Source: Mesostigma viride (taxonomy: Eukaryota > Streptophyta > Mesostigmatophyceae > Mesostigmatales > Mesostigmataceae). Taken from it: a stretch of DNA of 64,000 bases. A program made the position numbers and the translations under genes. The notes under the pieces are model-generated. The model made no database searches. It was not told the DNA's origin and saw only the letters and a program-made list of their open reading frames with translations. Shown here piece by piece: positions 10,877 through 22,141 of this stretch. The stretch's first letter is position 1. Each line of letters begins with the position of its first letter. Location of the stretch: contig RPFO01000041.1 in NCBI GenBank assembly GCA_009746045.1, positions 3,577,454 through 3,641,453 on the forward strand. Direction: 5' to 3'.

Positions 10877-12733
10877 CATTGATTAATTAATTAATAGACA
10901 CGTGACTGCGTCACGTGAGCATAATAAGTCCTCAGTGGGAGGGGAACATGGGATGGAATGGATGATGTAAGCTATCTAGGTCCTATAGTTACAGGGTTGT
11001 CAGGGCACCACGGCCCGAATCGCTATGAATGCCATACGCGGTCACACGCGGAGCCCCCACAGACTTCCAAGGGGGTGGTCTCCTTCATCACTACTTGCCA
11101 TCTATCCTTGCGTACCATCTGCCTCTGTCGCGTCCGTGATCTATCACGTCCGCAATTCAGATTTTAGCGTAATTCTGACGTCCGCAGCCTTGTGCGGGTT
11201 GCTATACCGCGGCCCGGTACTGACGCCGCGGATCTCAATTGTACTCACGCGCCAAGTCCGCTGAATTTGCTGACGGAACTTTTGGGCGGATCTGAATTTC
11301 ACTGACATTCGTCACAAGGGCAGTTTGCCGAATGCTGGTACGCAGCAAGCCGGCGAGGCACTGAGCAGATGTGCAATTTCAGGATTTCAACGTGGGACAC
11401 CAGACACAAATGCAAGGAAGCCCCAGGCGGTGCCTGGCATAGCCGACAGATTTGCCCTTGTATATTTGTGTTCGCTTGACAGATAAAGCTTGAAGTTTAG
11501 CTTGTCGGAAATTAGACAATGTTATGATTGGCTGATGTCTAAAGTGGCGCTAGTGGCGCCAGCCGCCAGGTTTGAGCTTTGAGCAGTATAGAAGGATGAG
11601 CAACGAACCATGGTGGTCGTTGTTCGTCCGTTTCTCTCCCTCACAACTGGTTTGTTGTCTTCATGGGGTGAAATAGTTCGAGCAGCCCGGAGCAGCCCCC
11701 GTGAGTGGTTGCATGCAGTCAGTTGCCATGAGGATGGACTGACGGATATGACAATGTATTGGTTTTGTTAAGAATGTGTGTAAGACTGAGAACGAGACAA
11801 GGGACAGGGCCTTCGGGCACCCTGGTCGTCGTTGGCAAGAATGCCAGTAGGAACTAGGTCGGGAACACACGCGCACTGCCGCCACAAGGGGCCTGCAGTG
11901 GCGTCAACCAAGGGACCTCACAGCTGCTCTTATAACTACAACATTACAACTCGACACTCTTTGTAATTCGTCATGTATCTCATTGGAATTGAAATGTCTT
12001 TTGGTTGCTTTAATGATAAAGCATGGTCTCAAGAATCGGCTGGTTGGGCCGGATTGCCTGTCATGAAGGTGGCGGTGCCATAAAGGACCGCACCTTTCAT
12101 TCTCATTTTAAACGGACGAACAACCCATGATGGGTTCAGTCCGGCCAGCCTGGATGTTCCTCCTGCTTCACCCAGGGAAGCACAAGGAAAAGGTTATTGC
12201 TTAGCCTTCAAAAGCATCTGAAGAGGTTAGGCTTTTCCCGGTAAAAAGCCATTGAAGGGGTTACTGCTAAGCCTTTAAAAGCATGCATGTTAAGGTTGTT
12301 GCTGATCCTGGAAAAGCATCTTGGAGCAGCTGGATTTTTTTTTCTTTTTGCTGCTGCCTGGAATGACGCCCTCTTTGGGCTTCCTTCTTTAGTGTGAGAT
12401 GCCTTTCTTTCACTTTTTGCTCTCACGTTGTTGTGAGCTAAATAGTGGGGGGGGAGGTGGCATATCTCACACATGATTACTGCTGATAGTGGATGCATTC
12501 CAAGTAGCGGTAATGACCAGTCCAGGATGATATGGCACGCAAACGCGACAGCTGTCACACATGATTACTGCTGATAGTGGATGCATTCCAAGTAGCGGTA
12601 ATGACCAGTCCAGGATGATATGGCACGCAAACGCGACACCTCCATATCACAGACATAACCAGGAGGCTGCCCGGGTGTGAGCCCGTCACGTCTAGGGTAG
12701 CACATGTCCATGCCGAGTCTATCACAAAAAGTC
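10877..12733 (-). mobile_element. Truncated LINE 3' end (minus), split by the dimeric transposon
   Basis: The reverse complement of the LINE 3' region is seen at 10877-11125 and resumes at 12639-12733. It starts with the TTAATTAA tail and the CACGTGACTGCGTCACGTG hairpin (10899-10917). A candidate 7-bp target duplication TACTAGA lies at 10870-10876 and 12734-12740. It is interrupted by the inverted-repeat transposon at 11126-12638. Confidence 0.75.
11126..12638 (+). mobile_element. Dimeric inverted-repeat DNA transposon, locus 1
   Basis: Copy A (11126-12550) begins TGTCGCGT and ends ACGCGACA. After a 2-bp spacer GC, an internally deleted second copy (12553-12638) follows and ends with the same ACGCGACA. 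The whole unit is flanked by the 4-bp duplication CCTC (11122-11125 and 12639-12642) inside the LINE 3' end, whose uninterrupted version is at 4880-4890. No transposase is recognisable. The same family occurs at 52351-54878. Confidence 0.75.
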
Positions 12734-12740
12734 TACTAGA

Positions 12741-14090
12741 AATTAATTAATTAATTCACTATTTTGAATAATGAAATTAATAAATAATTCATTAATTATT
12801 AAGATCACTAAGCTCCCAAGAAGACCAGCATTTGATTGAATACAATAAGTGGAGCCCTGCCACAAATGCAGCAGTTAACAGAGGCTTCTCAATCCGCTCG
12901 CGGAAGCAAGAAGCCTCCACCCAATTACCCCCCTCTGGCGCCAACCCCATTGCGCCGATTAATCTCATGACCACCGTGCGCGAAAGAGGGTGTCGCAACA
13001 TCTTAAATGGCGACTCAGCCCGCGCTAGGCTGTATTAACCTTCGCAGGGGCCCGCTGGTTACAATGCGACACAAGTCGGTGACTACCCCAAAAGCAAGCC
13101 CCCCCCCAAAAGAGCCAGTATTTCGCAATTCCGGAATTGTCCAAAAAGGAAAGAGGTTTTACGACACCATAGTAGACTGAGCCGCGCAGCAGGTGCTGAG
13201 ACGAAAAGGAACGACAAAGGTCTGGCGTAGCCTCGCCTCCCCAAGACGCCCTCCCCAACTCGAGTCTCGCAATAGGGAAATTTCTAGCTTCGGAGCGCAA
13301 CCCTCGCACGGCTCCTATTGTCCCCAACTAACCCTCCTCGGCAGGGGCAGGCTGCTGGACAACGGACCTGCCGCCACAAAAAATAATTTATGAAAAGAAA
13401 CAGGCCGTCGCTCACAGGAACCTGGTTCGGGACCTTTAGAGTCCAGCTCACGTCCCACGCACCATCGCAAGATGGCAAGCCCGCGATGTGACACTAGAGC
13501 TGTTTTGGAAACTTATATGAACAGCTCCGCCGAAGCTGGTCAAACCGCCGAAGTAGCGCCCCATCCTTCGCCCATGCCAAAAAGACACTCAGCCGGGGAA
13601 AACGACATAGGGGTAAATTCAAATTTTCTTTCCGTTGCACGACCAACTCTACTATGCTTGGTCGATAAAACTTAGCGGTTGTGCCACCATCTGCCTCGGC
13701 TATAAGACAGATGCAAACCGCGCTAGAATGTGCAAGTTTGCACAGGTGGCCATTGCCGCCATTCTGAAAGAAACCATTGCGGATCATTGCCTGCCTAGCT
13801 TGCTTAAGGCATGGTCCGCCAACACACAAGCTGACATCATCCTAAATTAAGTAACACCGGCATGCGTCACACGCCGGCCTGAACAGTGCTGAAAACGCCA
13901 CTACCAACAACGTGGCCACGCACCACCAGGCTAGTGCATTAACCGTACAGGTAGTTGTACAAGGCTCCCAAGACTGACAAACATAAAACTCGGCTAACTC
14001 GCCCATCGACCCCTTGGGCCGGTCCGAATCCACTATACAATAGTTAATCACGACTCACTAAAGAAACCAAATCAGTCAGAGAAAACCGAA
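12741..14090. other. Unassigned region between LINE fragments
   Basis: It starts AT-rich (TTAATTAATT repeats) and contains poly-C runs and small ORFs without recognisable domains. None can be supported as a gene. Confidence 0.3.
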
Positions 14091-14093
14091 TAG

Positions 14094-14470
14094 GCGCGTG
14101 ACTGCGTCACGTGAGCATAATAAGTCCTCAGTGGGAGGGGAACATGGGATGGAATGGATGATGTAAGCTATCCAGGTCCTAGTTACAGGGTTGTGGGCAC
14201 CATGGCCCGAATTGCTATGAATGCCATACGCGGTCACATGCGGAGCCCCCACAGACTCGGGGGCGGTCTCCGTCATCACTACTTGCCATCTATCCTTGCG
14301 TACCATCTGCCTCCATTAATAACATGAATTAATTAATAGACACGTGACTGCGTCACGTGAGCCTCCATATTACAGACAAACCAGGAGGCTGCCCGGGTGT
14401 GAGCCCGTCACGTCTAGGGTAGCACATGCCCATGCCAAGTCTATCACGAAAAGTCCACGGGTGGCGGCCC
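14094..14470 (-). mobile_element. Truncated LINE 3' end with a 44-bp micro-insertion
   Basis: It matches the reverse complement of roughly 4770-5090 of the LINE. Inside it, a 44-bp piece (14317-14360) made only of the LINE tail and hairpin is bracketed by the 8-bp direct repeat GCCTCCAT (14309-14316, 14361-14368). This is the signature of an extremely 5'-truncated retrotransposition. The outer copy has lost its TTAA tail. Confidence 0.7.
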
Positions 14471-14529
14471 TGCTACTAGACAAAGCTACATCCATCCACC
14501 CCGCCATATACATGCACCGTATTCGTTTC

Positions 14530-14720
14530 CCTGAGGACTTATGCTCACGTGACGCAGTTACCTGTTAACTAATTAACTATGCGCATGTTTGGGAATACGT
14601 GCTACATGATGCTCTCCCCACAGAGTCATGTTATAATTTAATTTAATTTTTTAATGTTGGGGCCGAATGCCAATAAATTAATTATAATTAATTAGCACGT
14701 GACTGCGTCCTGTGGGTGCC
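14530..14720. repeat. Two further LINE tail micro-copies
   Basis: A plus-oriented fragment at 14530-14578 (CTGAGGACTTATGCTCACGT then the hairpin) ends in TTAACTAATTAACTA. A minus-oriented fragment at about 14683-14711 follows TTAATTATAATTAATTA. Each is well under 60 bp, and both sit in TTAA-rich sequence. Confidence 0.5.
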
Positions 14721-15003
14721 AATGCAGAGTGAAGGAACCTTCGGGCCAAAGACCGGTCCTTGTATAAATTTCATGCGGTAGGGGTCTTCATATAATCAAG
14801 TAAGTAGTAAGTACTTGCGTGTCATGCGCATGGGTATGCCACGGAGCACTATGCTAATCTCAATAGAAAAATAATTACACGAAACTTACAAATATCTTCT
14901 GCATCATGCCCCAACCATATACTGGTTGTCTCTTTGATATAGTCACTGGAGGGGTATAAAATCCTCATGCATAATCGGGGTTCTCTGAACATAGTTTCTT
15001 TAT

Positions 15004-15224
15004 TCTGATCAGGCACTCCGCAAAGGTGAAAACCATTTGCGTTCAGGGCCGGGCCGCGGAAAACGCGGAAAAACGCGATCTGCAAATGAATCCGACCGGA
15101 ATTGAACTGGGGACCTCTCGCACCAACTTTCGCTGACTATAGGACGGACGTCTCCGGTTACCATGGCATCGCCAACTTACACCTACAGTCATCCGCAAAA
15201 GTTCTCCTGTCCGGGTTTCTTTAT
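15004..15224 (-). mobile_element. SINE-like insertion in repeat A1
   Basis: A 211-bp insert (15004-15214) is flanked by the 10-bp duplication GTTTCTTTAT (14994-15003 and 15215-15224). The sister repeat A2 at 22698-23077 keeps the empty site with a single GTTTCTTTAT. On the minus strand it contains GTTCAATTC, matching the tRNA B-box consensus, followed by CGGTCGGA like a tRNA acceptor end. The A box is not convincing. I infer a tRNA-derived SINE that inserted after this element had integrated. Confidence 0.7.
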
Positions 15225-15646
15225 AGTGATACGGAAGGGGAGCCGCTGATGCTAGGTGAAATAGAGCTGGGTGATGTGATCGTAATAAGGTTGATTAGGC
15301 TTCTAGTGTACGAGTATTACGGATGATATGGCCTAATTGTTGCGGCCCATACCTTGACGGTGTGCTGAGTACCTTGACGACGGATTTTTGCGTCTAGGTT
15401 CTCCTAACAGATCTGTGATTGCGGACGGGTTTGCAACAAGCAATATCTGAAGTAAAACTTGACGGCTAAAACTGTTTAGAGGCCGTTGCCGGAATCTGGC
15501 CGTTGGTAGAGAGCCGTTGGCCTTGAAACACGATAAAAGCTTGCTCACCTAGCTCATGGCGGTCTCTTTTGTTTTAACGAAGGCGGCGACAGGGGTCAGG
15601 GGCAGCGTAGCTGACGCCCGGAATTTCTTTCTGCAAAGCGGCTGGG

Positions 15647-16706
15647 ATGCCGAAGCCCGGGCGGAAGCCAGGTTCGACAGGTGCTGGGAAGCAATTAGCA
15701 AAAGCTAATCCCGAGGTGCCGACAGCTACTAAACAAACGGGAAAGGGCCGACTAGGCTGGCCGACGCAGAAGAAAAGGCTCCATCAGGAGCTCTCCACTT
15801 GCTCGGGCCTGCCTGAAGTGTGCGCTGCCTTTGAGGCGGTCCTCGGGACCGACTGGGTAACTACTGTCAGCCGGTGGTCTGCGGCCCAGCTGGAATCCGT
15901 CGTTGGACTGCTGGTCGACCACGTGGACGGGCCTGAAATTCTGGCAGCAGCGGACCCAAACGAAGCGCTGGTGGCAGCCCTCCAAATTAAGCGCCCGGGA
16001 CTTGGCGGACTCGGACGAAGAGGAGATGCAGCCACCACGCCGGCCCACGAAAGGAGCGAAAAAGGGGACGAAAAAAGTCGGAAGCCCAGTCCCAAGCAAG
16101 GGAAAGGCCGCGGGGGATGTGAGGGAGCAGCTCTTGGAGCTGGCGGCCATTATTGGCAAGCAGGGGCAGGCGGGCAAAGTAGAGGAGGAGGAGGAGGAGT
16201 CCAAGGAAGAGGATTTCCTGACGAAATTGAAGGATGCGCTGGCAGGGGCAGATGGGGCTTCCAGGAAGCCGAAAAAGACCAAAGGGGTGACGCTGCCCAC
16301 TCGAGCACAAGTGGTGAATTGGAGGGTGCAAGAGAGAGTGCTCCCCGAGGTGCTCGAGGATGCCAACGACAATGGAGGGGGGATAAAGAGTTGGATCATG
16401 GCTACTCGCCAAGGAGGGTGGAGGAACCAGGAAAGCAGGAAGGTGGTCATGAACATCGCCCTGGCCATGGACACACTCTTCAAGGAGTTGGGGCCGGCAG
16501 CCGGGGAGTTGGCTGGGGTAGAGTATCTCATGAGGGTGGTGGCAGCAATGCTCCTAGTGGAGAGCCAGGGGTCAGGAGGGTGGAAGGTGGCTGGCCACCT
16601 CGCTCTCAAGGAGGATGCCTCCTTGGTGAGCAACCCGGCCATGAAGATGGCCCTGCAAAGCGCCACGATGATGGAGAAGCTGGGCAAGGCCCAGCAAACC
16701 AAGTAA
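15647..16706 (+). pseudogene. Gag of PAT-like element 3, frameshifted
   Basis: The frame begins at 15647 (MPKPGRKPGSTGAGKQ) and runs to about 15990. The sensible continuation lies in the next frame (RDLADSDEEEMQPPRRP) and ends at 16706 with GKAQQTK. An acidic run (EEEEEESKEED) is followed by a structured-looking region. At roughly 353 residues it fits the first ORF of DIRS-type elements; no zinc knuckle is seen. Assignment rests on position and composition. Confidence 0.65.
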
Positions 16707-17009
16707 ACACCGAAAGGGTAAACCGCTCCCCCTTCCCACTGCCTCTTCCTACAATGCCTCTAAGCACTACGTGGGGAAGAGTGAGGTCAGCACGCAGACG
16801 CCAGCGTGCAACTCGCCGCCGCCGGACCTTCACTCTACAACACAAGGTGATTACGTGGTTGAATTGGCTATGGCACGGGGGGGCAGACCCTCCGCCTAAA
16901 TCTGGAGGCGCGTGCTCCAGGGGAACGGTGGAGGCCCTGAAAAGGGTCAAGAAGCACTGTGAGTGGTACAGTCCCCGCGTAGGCGTTGCGACAGGCCCCA
17001 CAAAGGGAA

Positions 17010-18804
17010 TCGGTGTTCTCTGAACGTAGTTTCTTTATAACAGATGAGAATGAACGCCGCTATGTGAGTGGTACTACGGGACGGTGGGCCTTGGGCTGGA
17101 CCGGTTCCATGAGTTAGAATTAGTTGGCCAGTTTTGTATGGCCATTTCTAGTTCGTTAAGTTAAGTAGCAATTAAGTTACTGTTGCTGACGGCTCATGAG
17201 GCGAGCCCGGGCTACGCCGCCCTAAAGTGCCAATTGCACGATGTTCTAGGTCTCTTTTTCTTGTAATCGGATGTATGGGGTATGGGTATGGCGGATTACA
17301 AGAAATTTAATGCTGCCCTAATCGCGTCAGCCTTTTGGCTGGCGGTGGCCGATTAGAGATGGCGCGTGACTGACATAGCTTGAACAGTCACGTGACTGTG
17401 AAAAAGAAATTAAAATTACCCTCGTCGGTTTTCTCCCCGCAGCTGGGTTCTTGGCCGACGAGAGACTATAAAATACTTCGCGTTTGCCTGCGCGTGGCAC
17501 CTGTACGGAACTCTGAAACCATGAGTAAGATTTCCGTGCCACGCTGCAGTGCCTACCGCTTTGCTGCGGAATGTCGCAGCAGGGTTGCAGTTCCTGACTA
17601 CTGACTGCCGAAGGAAGGGTGGTCGGGTTACTTTTAGTGGGCATTGTGATGGACGACAAGTCTGTCGGCCCTCGCGTAAGTAGAAAAATATTTACCAGCA
17701 TCCGCTCTTATGGGTGCGTGAGGTCTCGGGAATGTGGTGGGGACGAATTCCGGAATTATGCAATATTTCGATTCAGACCGAGACTTAAGGGGCCAGTTTA
17801 ACAGACGGACCTGGGCCGGGCAGGACCAAATAGTTTGGCCGGCCCAGTTGCGCTTGCGCTTTATCGGCCGCTGGGGTGTGTGATGAGAGCCTGCTCATCA
17901 ACTAAAACCTGAAATATGGAAAGTTACTCCCCCAGGTGACAACGTTGACAGTAATCGAGATATGGTGGCATCGGGTGACGTCCTACAAGTTGTCGTCACG
18001 TTAGGGCGGCACTGGCCTTTGAGGGAGGTCCGTGATCGTTAAACGAGGCGTCTTCTTCCTTGTCTTTGCGTGCACATTCAACACCCTCTTTTACTGGCCG
18101 AGGGTGGAAGGCTGGGGGGGCCCTGCGAAGGGTTATCGTGCATGAGGCTCGCTACAGCCGCCGGCGATTGTAATGGTCGTGACCGTTGCGGCAGGGCAGC
18201 CTCGAGAGCCACTGAGCGAAAGTGGTTGGCGGAGCTTTGGAGATAAAGCACCAGGAAAGGGGGGTTGGGTAACGAGAACTACAATCAATCATGAAATGGG
18301 TGCAGCGTGGCAGGCTCACTCATGGGTTCTGTAATTGCCCACTTATTGTTTTAATCAAATGTTGGTGGATTGGTAATAGTGGGAATAGAATCGGTGTTCT
18401 CTGAACGTAGTTTCTTTATAACAGATGAGAATGAACGCCGCTATGTGAGTGGTACTACGGGACGGTGGGCCTTGGGCTGGACCGGTTCCATGAGTTAGAA
18501 TTAGTTGGCCAGTTTTGTATGGCCATTTCTAGTTCGTTAAGTTAAGTAGCAATTAAGTTACTGTTGCTGACGGCTCATGAGGCGAGCCCGGGCTACGCCG
18601 CCCTAAAGTGCCAATTGCACGATGTTCTAGGTCTCTTTTTCTTGTCCCGCCCTCCCTCCCTCTTCTTGTGTTTGTTTCTAGGGTAACGAGAACTACAATC
18701 AATCATGAAATGGGTGCAGCGTGGCAGGCTCACTCATGGGTTCTGTAATTGCCCACTTATTGTTTTAATCAAATGTTGGTGGATTGGTAATAGTGGGAAT
18801 AGAA
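17010..18804 (+). mobile_element. Nested non-autonomous PAT-like element, family 2
   Basis: 1795 bp with A1 17010-17264 and A2 18391-18645 (255 bp each), and B1 18267-18390 and B2 18681-18804 (124 bp each), in PAT order. Removing 17010-18804 restores the host element's RT reading frame exactly, so the ends are well determined. The interior has no recognisable ORF. Its termini share short motifs with families 1 and 3. Confidence 0.88.
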
Positions 18805-20439
18805 GTGCAGATTTAATCTATGGGAAACAGAACAAGTATGAACAACTTGTGGCGGAGCGGGTGAGTCTGCCGAAGCGCGAGGTGGCAGGAAAGGCGAAGC
18901 TGCTGGACTTGCTGGCGCTACGACCTAGTTGGCGAGAGGTGTACGCCAGCGAGGCCAACTGCATCAAGCCGGAGGTGGCTGCCAGTGCGAGGTATTGGAA
19001 TGTACCTGCCCCCAGCCGAGGGTGCACCATGGCGGAGTGGGGCAAGTTGATGGGGAGGGCAGCGGACGTGGGGATGGCGGAGTTCCGAGAGACGCGGCCA
19101 AAGTGGGTAGACGGATGTTTTGGGGTGGCCAAAGGAGTGGGGGAGTTAAGGCTCATTGTGAATAAGAAGTTGGGGAACGCACTGTGGGTGGACCCCCCTA
19201 AGACGGTGTTACCCCACCTGGGCATATACTCGGAGGTCTATATCAAGGGTCGGTGCTACACGGCCAAGAGCGATCTGGTCTCGTATTACTATACCATCCG
19301 AGTGCCGGAGTGGTGGTGGGATTATCAAGGGCTGACTGATGTGTTGTCCACCGATGTCGGGCTGCCGGGGCGGCGGAGGAGAGTGTGGCCAGTGCTGAAA
19401 GTGCTGGCCATGGGGCACTCCCACGCTGTAGCGCTAGGGGAAGCCATCCATGAGATGGTCCTCTATGCCACGGGCGCTTTGGATCCTAGACGGCAGGTGA
19501 ACCGCCTCACAAGTGTAGGGGAGCTGACCGTGCTTCGGAATGCATGGGGTAACCCAACCGCCCTAGCCATCGAGTACAAGGAGGAGAGCACGAGGGAGCT
19601 GCAAATCGACCTTGAGGACCCCCCTACCCCTATGGTATCCATCACTATTGATGACCTGGTGGTCAGCAATGGGCGCACGTGCGAGGCGGTGAATCGCTTA
19701 ATCACGAGTGCTATTGAAGACGGGTACGCGCCTAACAACCTTGTGCCCTCCAAGGACAAGACGATCATGGCTAGCCCGGAGGGGGAGGATGAGCTAGAAG
19801 CTCTGGGTGTTGTTCACCGGCGGGATGGGGTGTTGGAGCCGACAGCTAAGCAGCTCACCCTTGTGGTTGCGCACACTCGTGTACTCCTCGAGAGGGGACG
19901 CGCTACCGCTGAGGCGCTGGCGGCCGTCGTGGGCCGGTGGGTGTGGCTGCAGATGCTCAGCCGCACTTGCTTGTCCATATGGCAGCAGAGTTTTAAGTTC
20001 ATCAACCTCAAGGGGTGGGCCAGCGAACGCGACCTTTGTGGCAAGGTGTGCGCGATGAGCTCGAGTGTGCCATGGCGTTGGCCCCCATGCTCCGTGTGGA
20101 CCGGGGGGCTGCCCCTGGCTCCGGTGGTGGTGGCCTCGGATGCGTCTAGTTTTGGGCAGGGGGTTGTCTACGCTGAGATGGCCCCAGCTGAGGTGACGGA
20201 ATTAGCTCGGGCCCGGGAGGTGCGGGGTTACCCAACCCTCCTCACCCCAGGTGAGGCCATGTATGCCGGGCCTAGACCCTTGACCAAGGCCGCGGAAAGA
20301 GCCATCATCCACGGGCGATGGCGCGTAGGGATCAAGAGTCGCTGGCGCGATTCGACCATGCACATCAACGAGAAGGAAGTGCGGGCCGCTGTGAAGGGGG
20401 TGGAGCGCTCGGCCCGGAACCTCGGAACATGGGGTAAGC

Positions 20440-22141
20440 GGGTGGTGAGGTTAGTGGACTCCACTGCCGCTTTGGGCTGCTTGGCTAAAGGGCGTTCCTC
20501 TTCTTACCGGTTAAACAAGCAATGCCGCCGGTTGTGCGCTCTTACGTTGGTCACCGGCAGCCGCTCACAATGGGTCTGGACGCCAAGTGAGCTTCAGCCT
20601 GCGGATGGGCCTTCGCGGGGGCTTTCCATGGCTGCCTCGGTGGCCGGGTGGGTCCGCGATTTGACTCGCGAGGGTGTTCATCCCAATCCCGGGCCTCGGC
20701 TTGGCGCTAGCTACTTGACCCTTCTTGAGGGCAAGGTGAAGCCGGCTACTTTGATGGTTTACCATCGGGGCCTTAGGTCCTTTTTCGCATGGTGGGCGAG
20801 CCGGCGGGGTCGGGCTGGCAGCTTGTTGCGCGGCTTGACGATAGAGGAATACTATTGCGAGTATGTCGCTTGGGCGCACTCACGGTGTTACAGCCGCCAG
20901 TTGTGTGTCAATGCGCTTTTGGGCCTGAATTCGTACTTTCCCCGGGAGGTGCGGGATTGGGCGTTGGCACGAAGTGATTTGGCTGGCTGGCGCACGTTGG
21001 CACCCCCTCGTGCCCCCCCCCCCATTCCATGGGAGGCTGCGTTTGCGCTTGCTTGTACTATGGTGCTCCAGCGGCAGCCTCGTGCGGCTATGATGGTCAT
21101 CGTTATTTTCCAACAATACCTGCGGGTATCGGAGGCGCTCAACCTGTTGGTCGGCCATGTGCGCTTGCAGCCTGATGTTCGGTTGCGGGGTTCGCAGCGG
21201 GGCGCCTTGTTGTTCATGTCAGCTAAGACGGCTCAGGGGGAGGTGCAGTCTGTGGTGGTCGAGGATGTCATGTCTGAGACCCTCTTGGGGTGGTGAGGTT
21301 AGTGGACTCCACTGCCGCTTTGGGCTGCTTGGCTAAAGGGCGTTCCTCTTCTTACCGGTTAAACAAGCAATGCCGCCGGTTGTGCGCTCTTACGTTGGTC
21401 ACCGGCAGCCGCTCACAATGGGTCAGGACGCCAAGTGAGCTTCAGCCTGCGGATGGGCCTTCGCGGGGGCTTTCCATGGCTGCCTCGGTGGCCGGGTGGG
21501 TCCGCGATTTGACTCGCGAGGGTGTTCATCCCAATCCCGGGCCTCGGCTTGGCGCTAGTTACTTGACCCTTCTTGAGGGCAAGGTGAAGCCGGCTACTTT
21601 GATGGTTTACCATCGGGGCCTTAGGAGGTCCTTTTTCGCATGGTGGGCGAGCCGGCGGGGTCGGGCTGGCAGCTTGTTGCGCGGCTTGACGATTGAGGAA
21701 TACTATTGCGAGTATGTCGCTTGGGCGCACTCACGGTGTTACAGCCGCCAGTTGTGTGTCAATGCGCTTTTGGGCCTGAATTCGTACTTTCCCCGGGAGG
21801 TGCGGGATTGGGCGTTGGCACGAAGTGTTTTGGCTGGCTGGCGCACGTTGGCACCCCCTCGTGCCCCCCCCCCCATTCCATGGGAGGCTGCGTTTGCGCT
21901 TGCTTGTACTATGGTGCTCCAGCGGCAGCCTCGTGCGGCTATGATGGTCATCGTTATTTTCCAACAATACCTGCGGGTATCGGAGGCGCTCAACCTGTTG
22001 GTCGGCCATGTGCGCTTGCAGCCTGATGTTCGGTTGCGGGGTTCGCAGCGGGGCGCCTTGTTGTTCATGTCAGCTAAGACGGCTCACTGGGGGGAGGTGC
22101 AGTCTGTGGTGGTCGAGGATGTCATGTCTGAGACCCTCTTG
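20440..22141 (+). repeat. Tandem duplication inside RNase H-recombinase
   Basis: 20440-21287 is repeated from 21288 onward. The second copy has two 3-bp insertions (AGG near 21626 and CTG near 22087) and a few substitutions (for example W to R and D to V). The join follows GAGACCCTCTTG and returns to GGTGGTGAGG. It ends the first recombinase copy prematurely. It could be a real unequal exchange between two element copies or an assembly join of two copies. Confidence 0.85.

Noticed and set aside
12741-14090. Small ORFs as host genes
   Set aside because: No conserved domains, no coherent exon series and repeat-like surroundings.
15004-15214. Functional tRNA gene
   Set aside because: Only a B-box-like motif and acceptor-like end; no paired acceptor stem or credible A box, and it is a transposed insert with target duplication.
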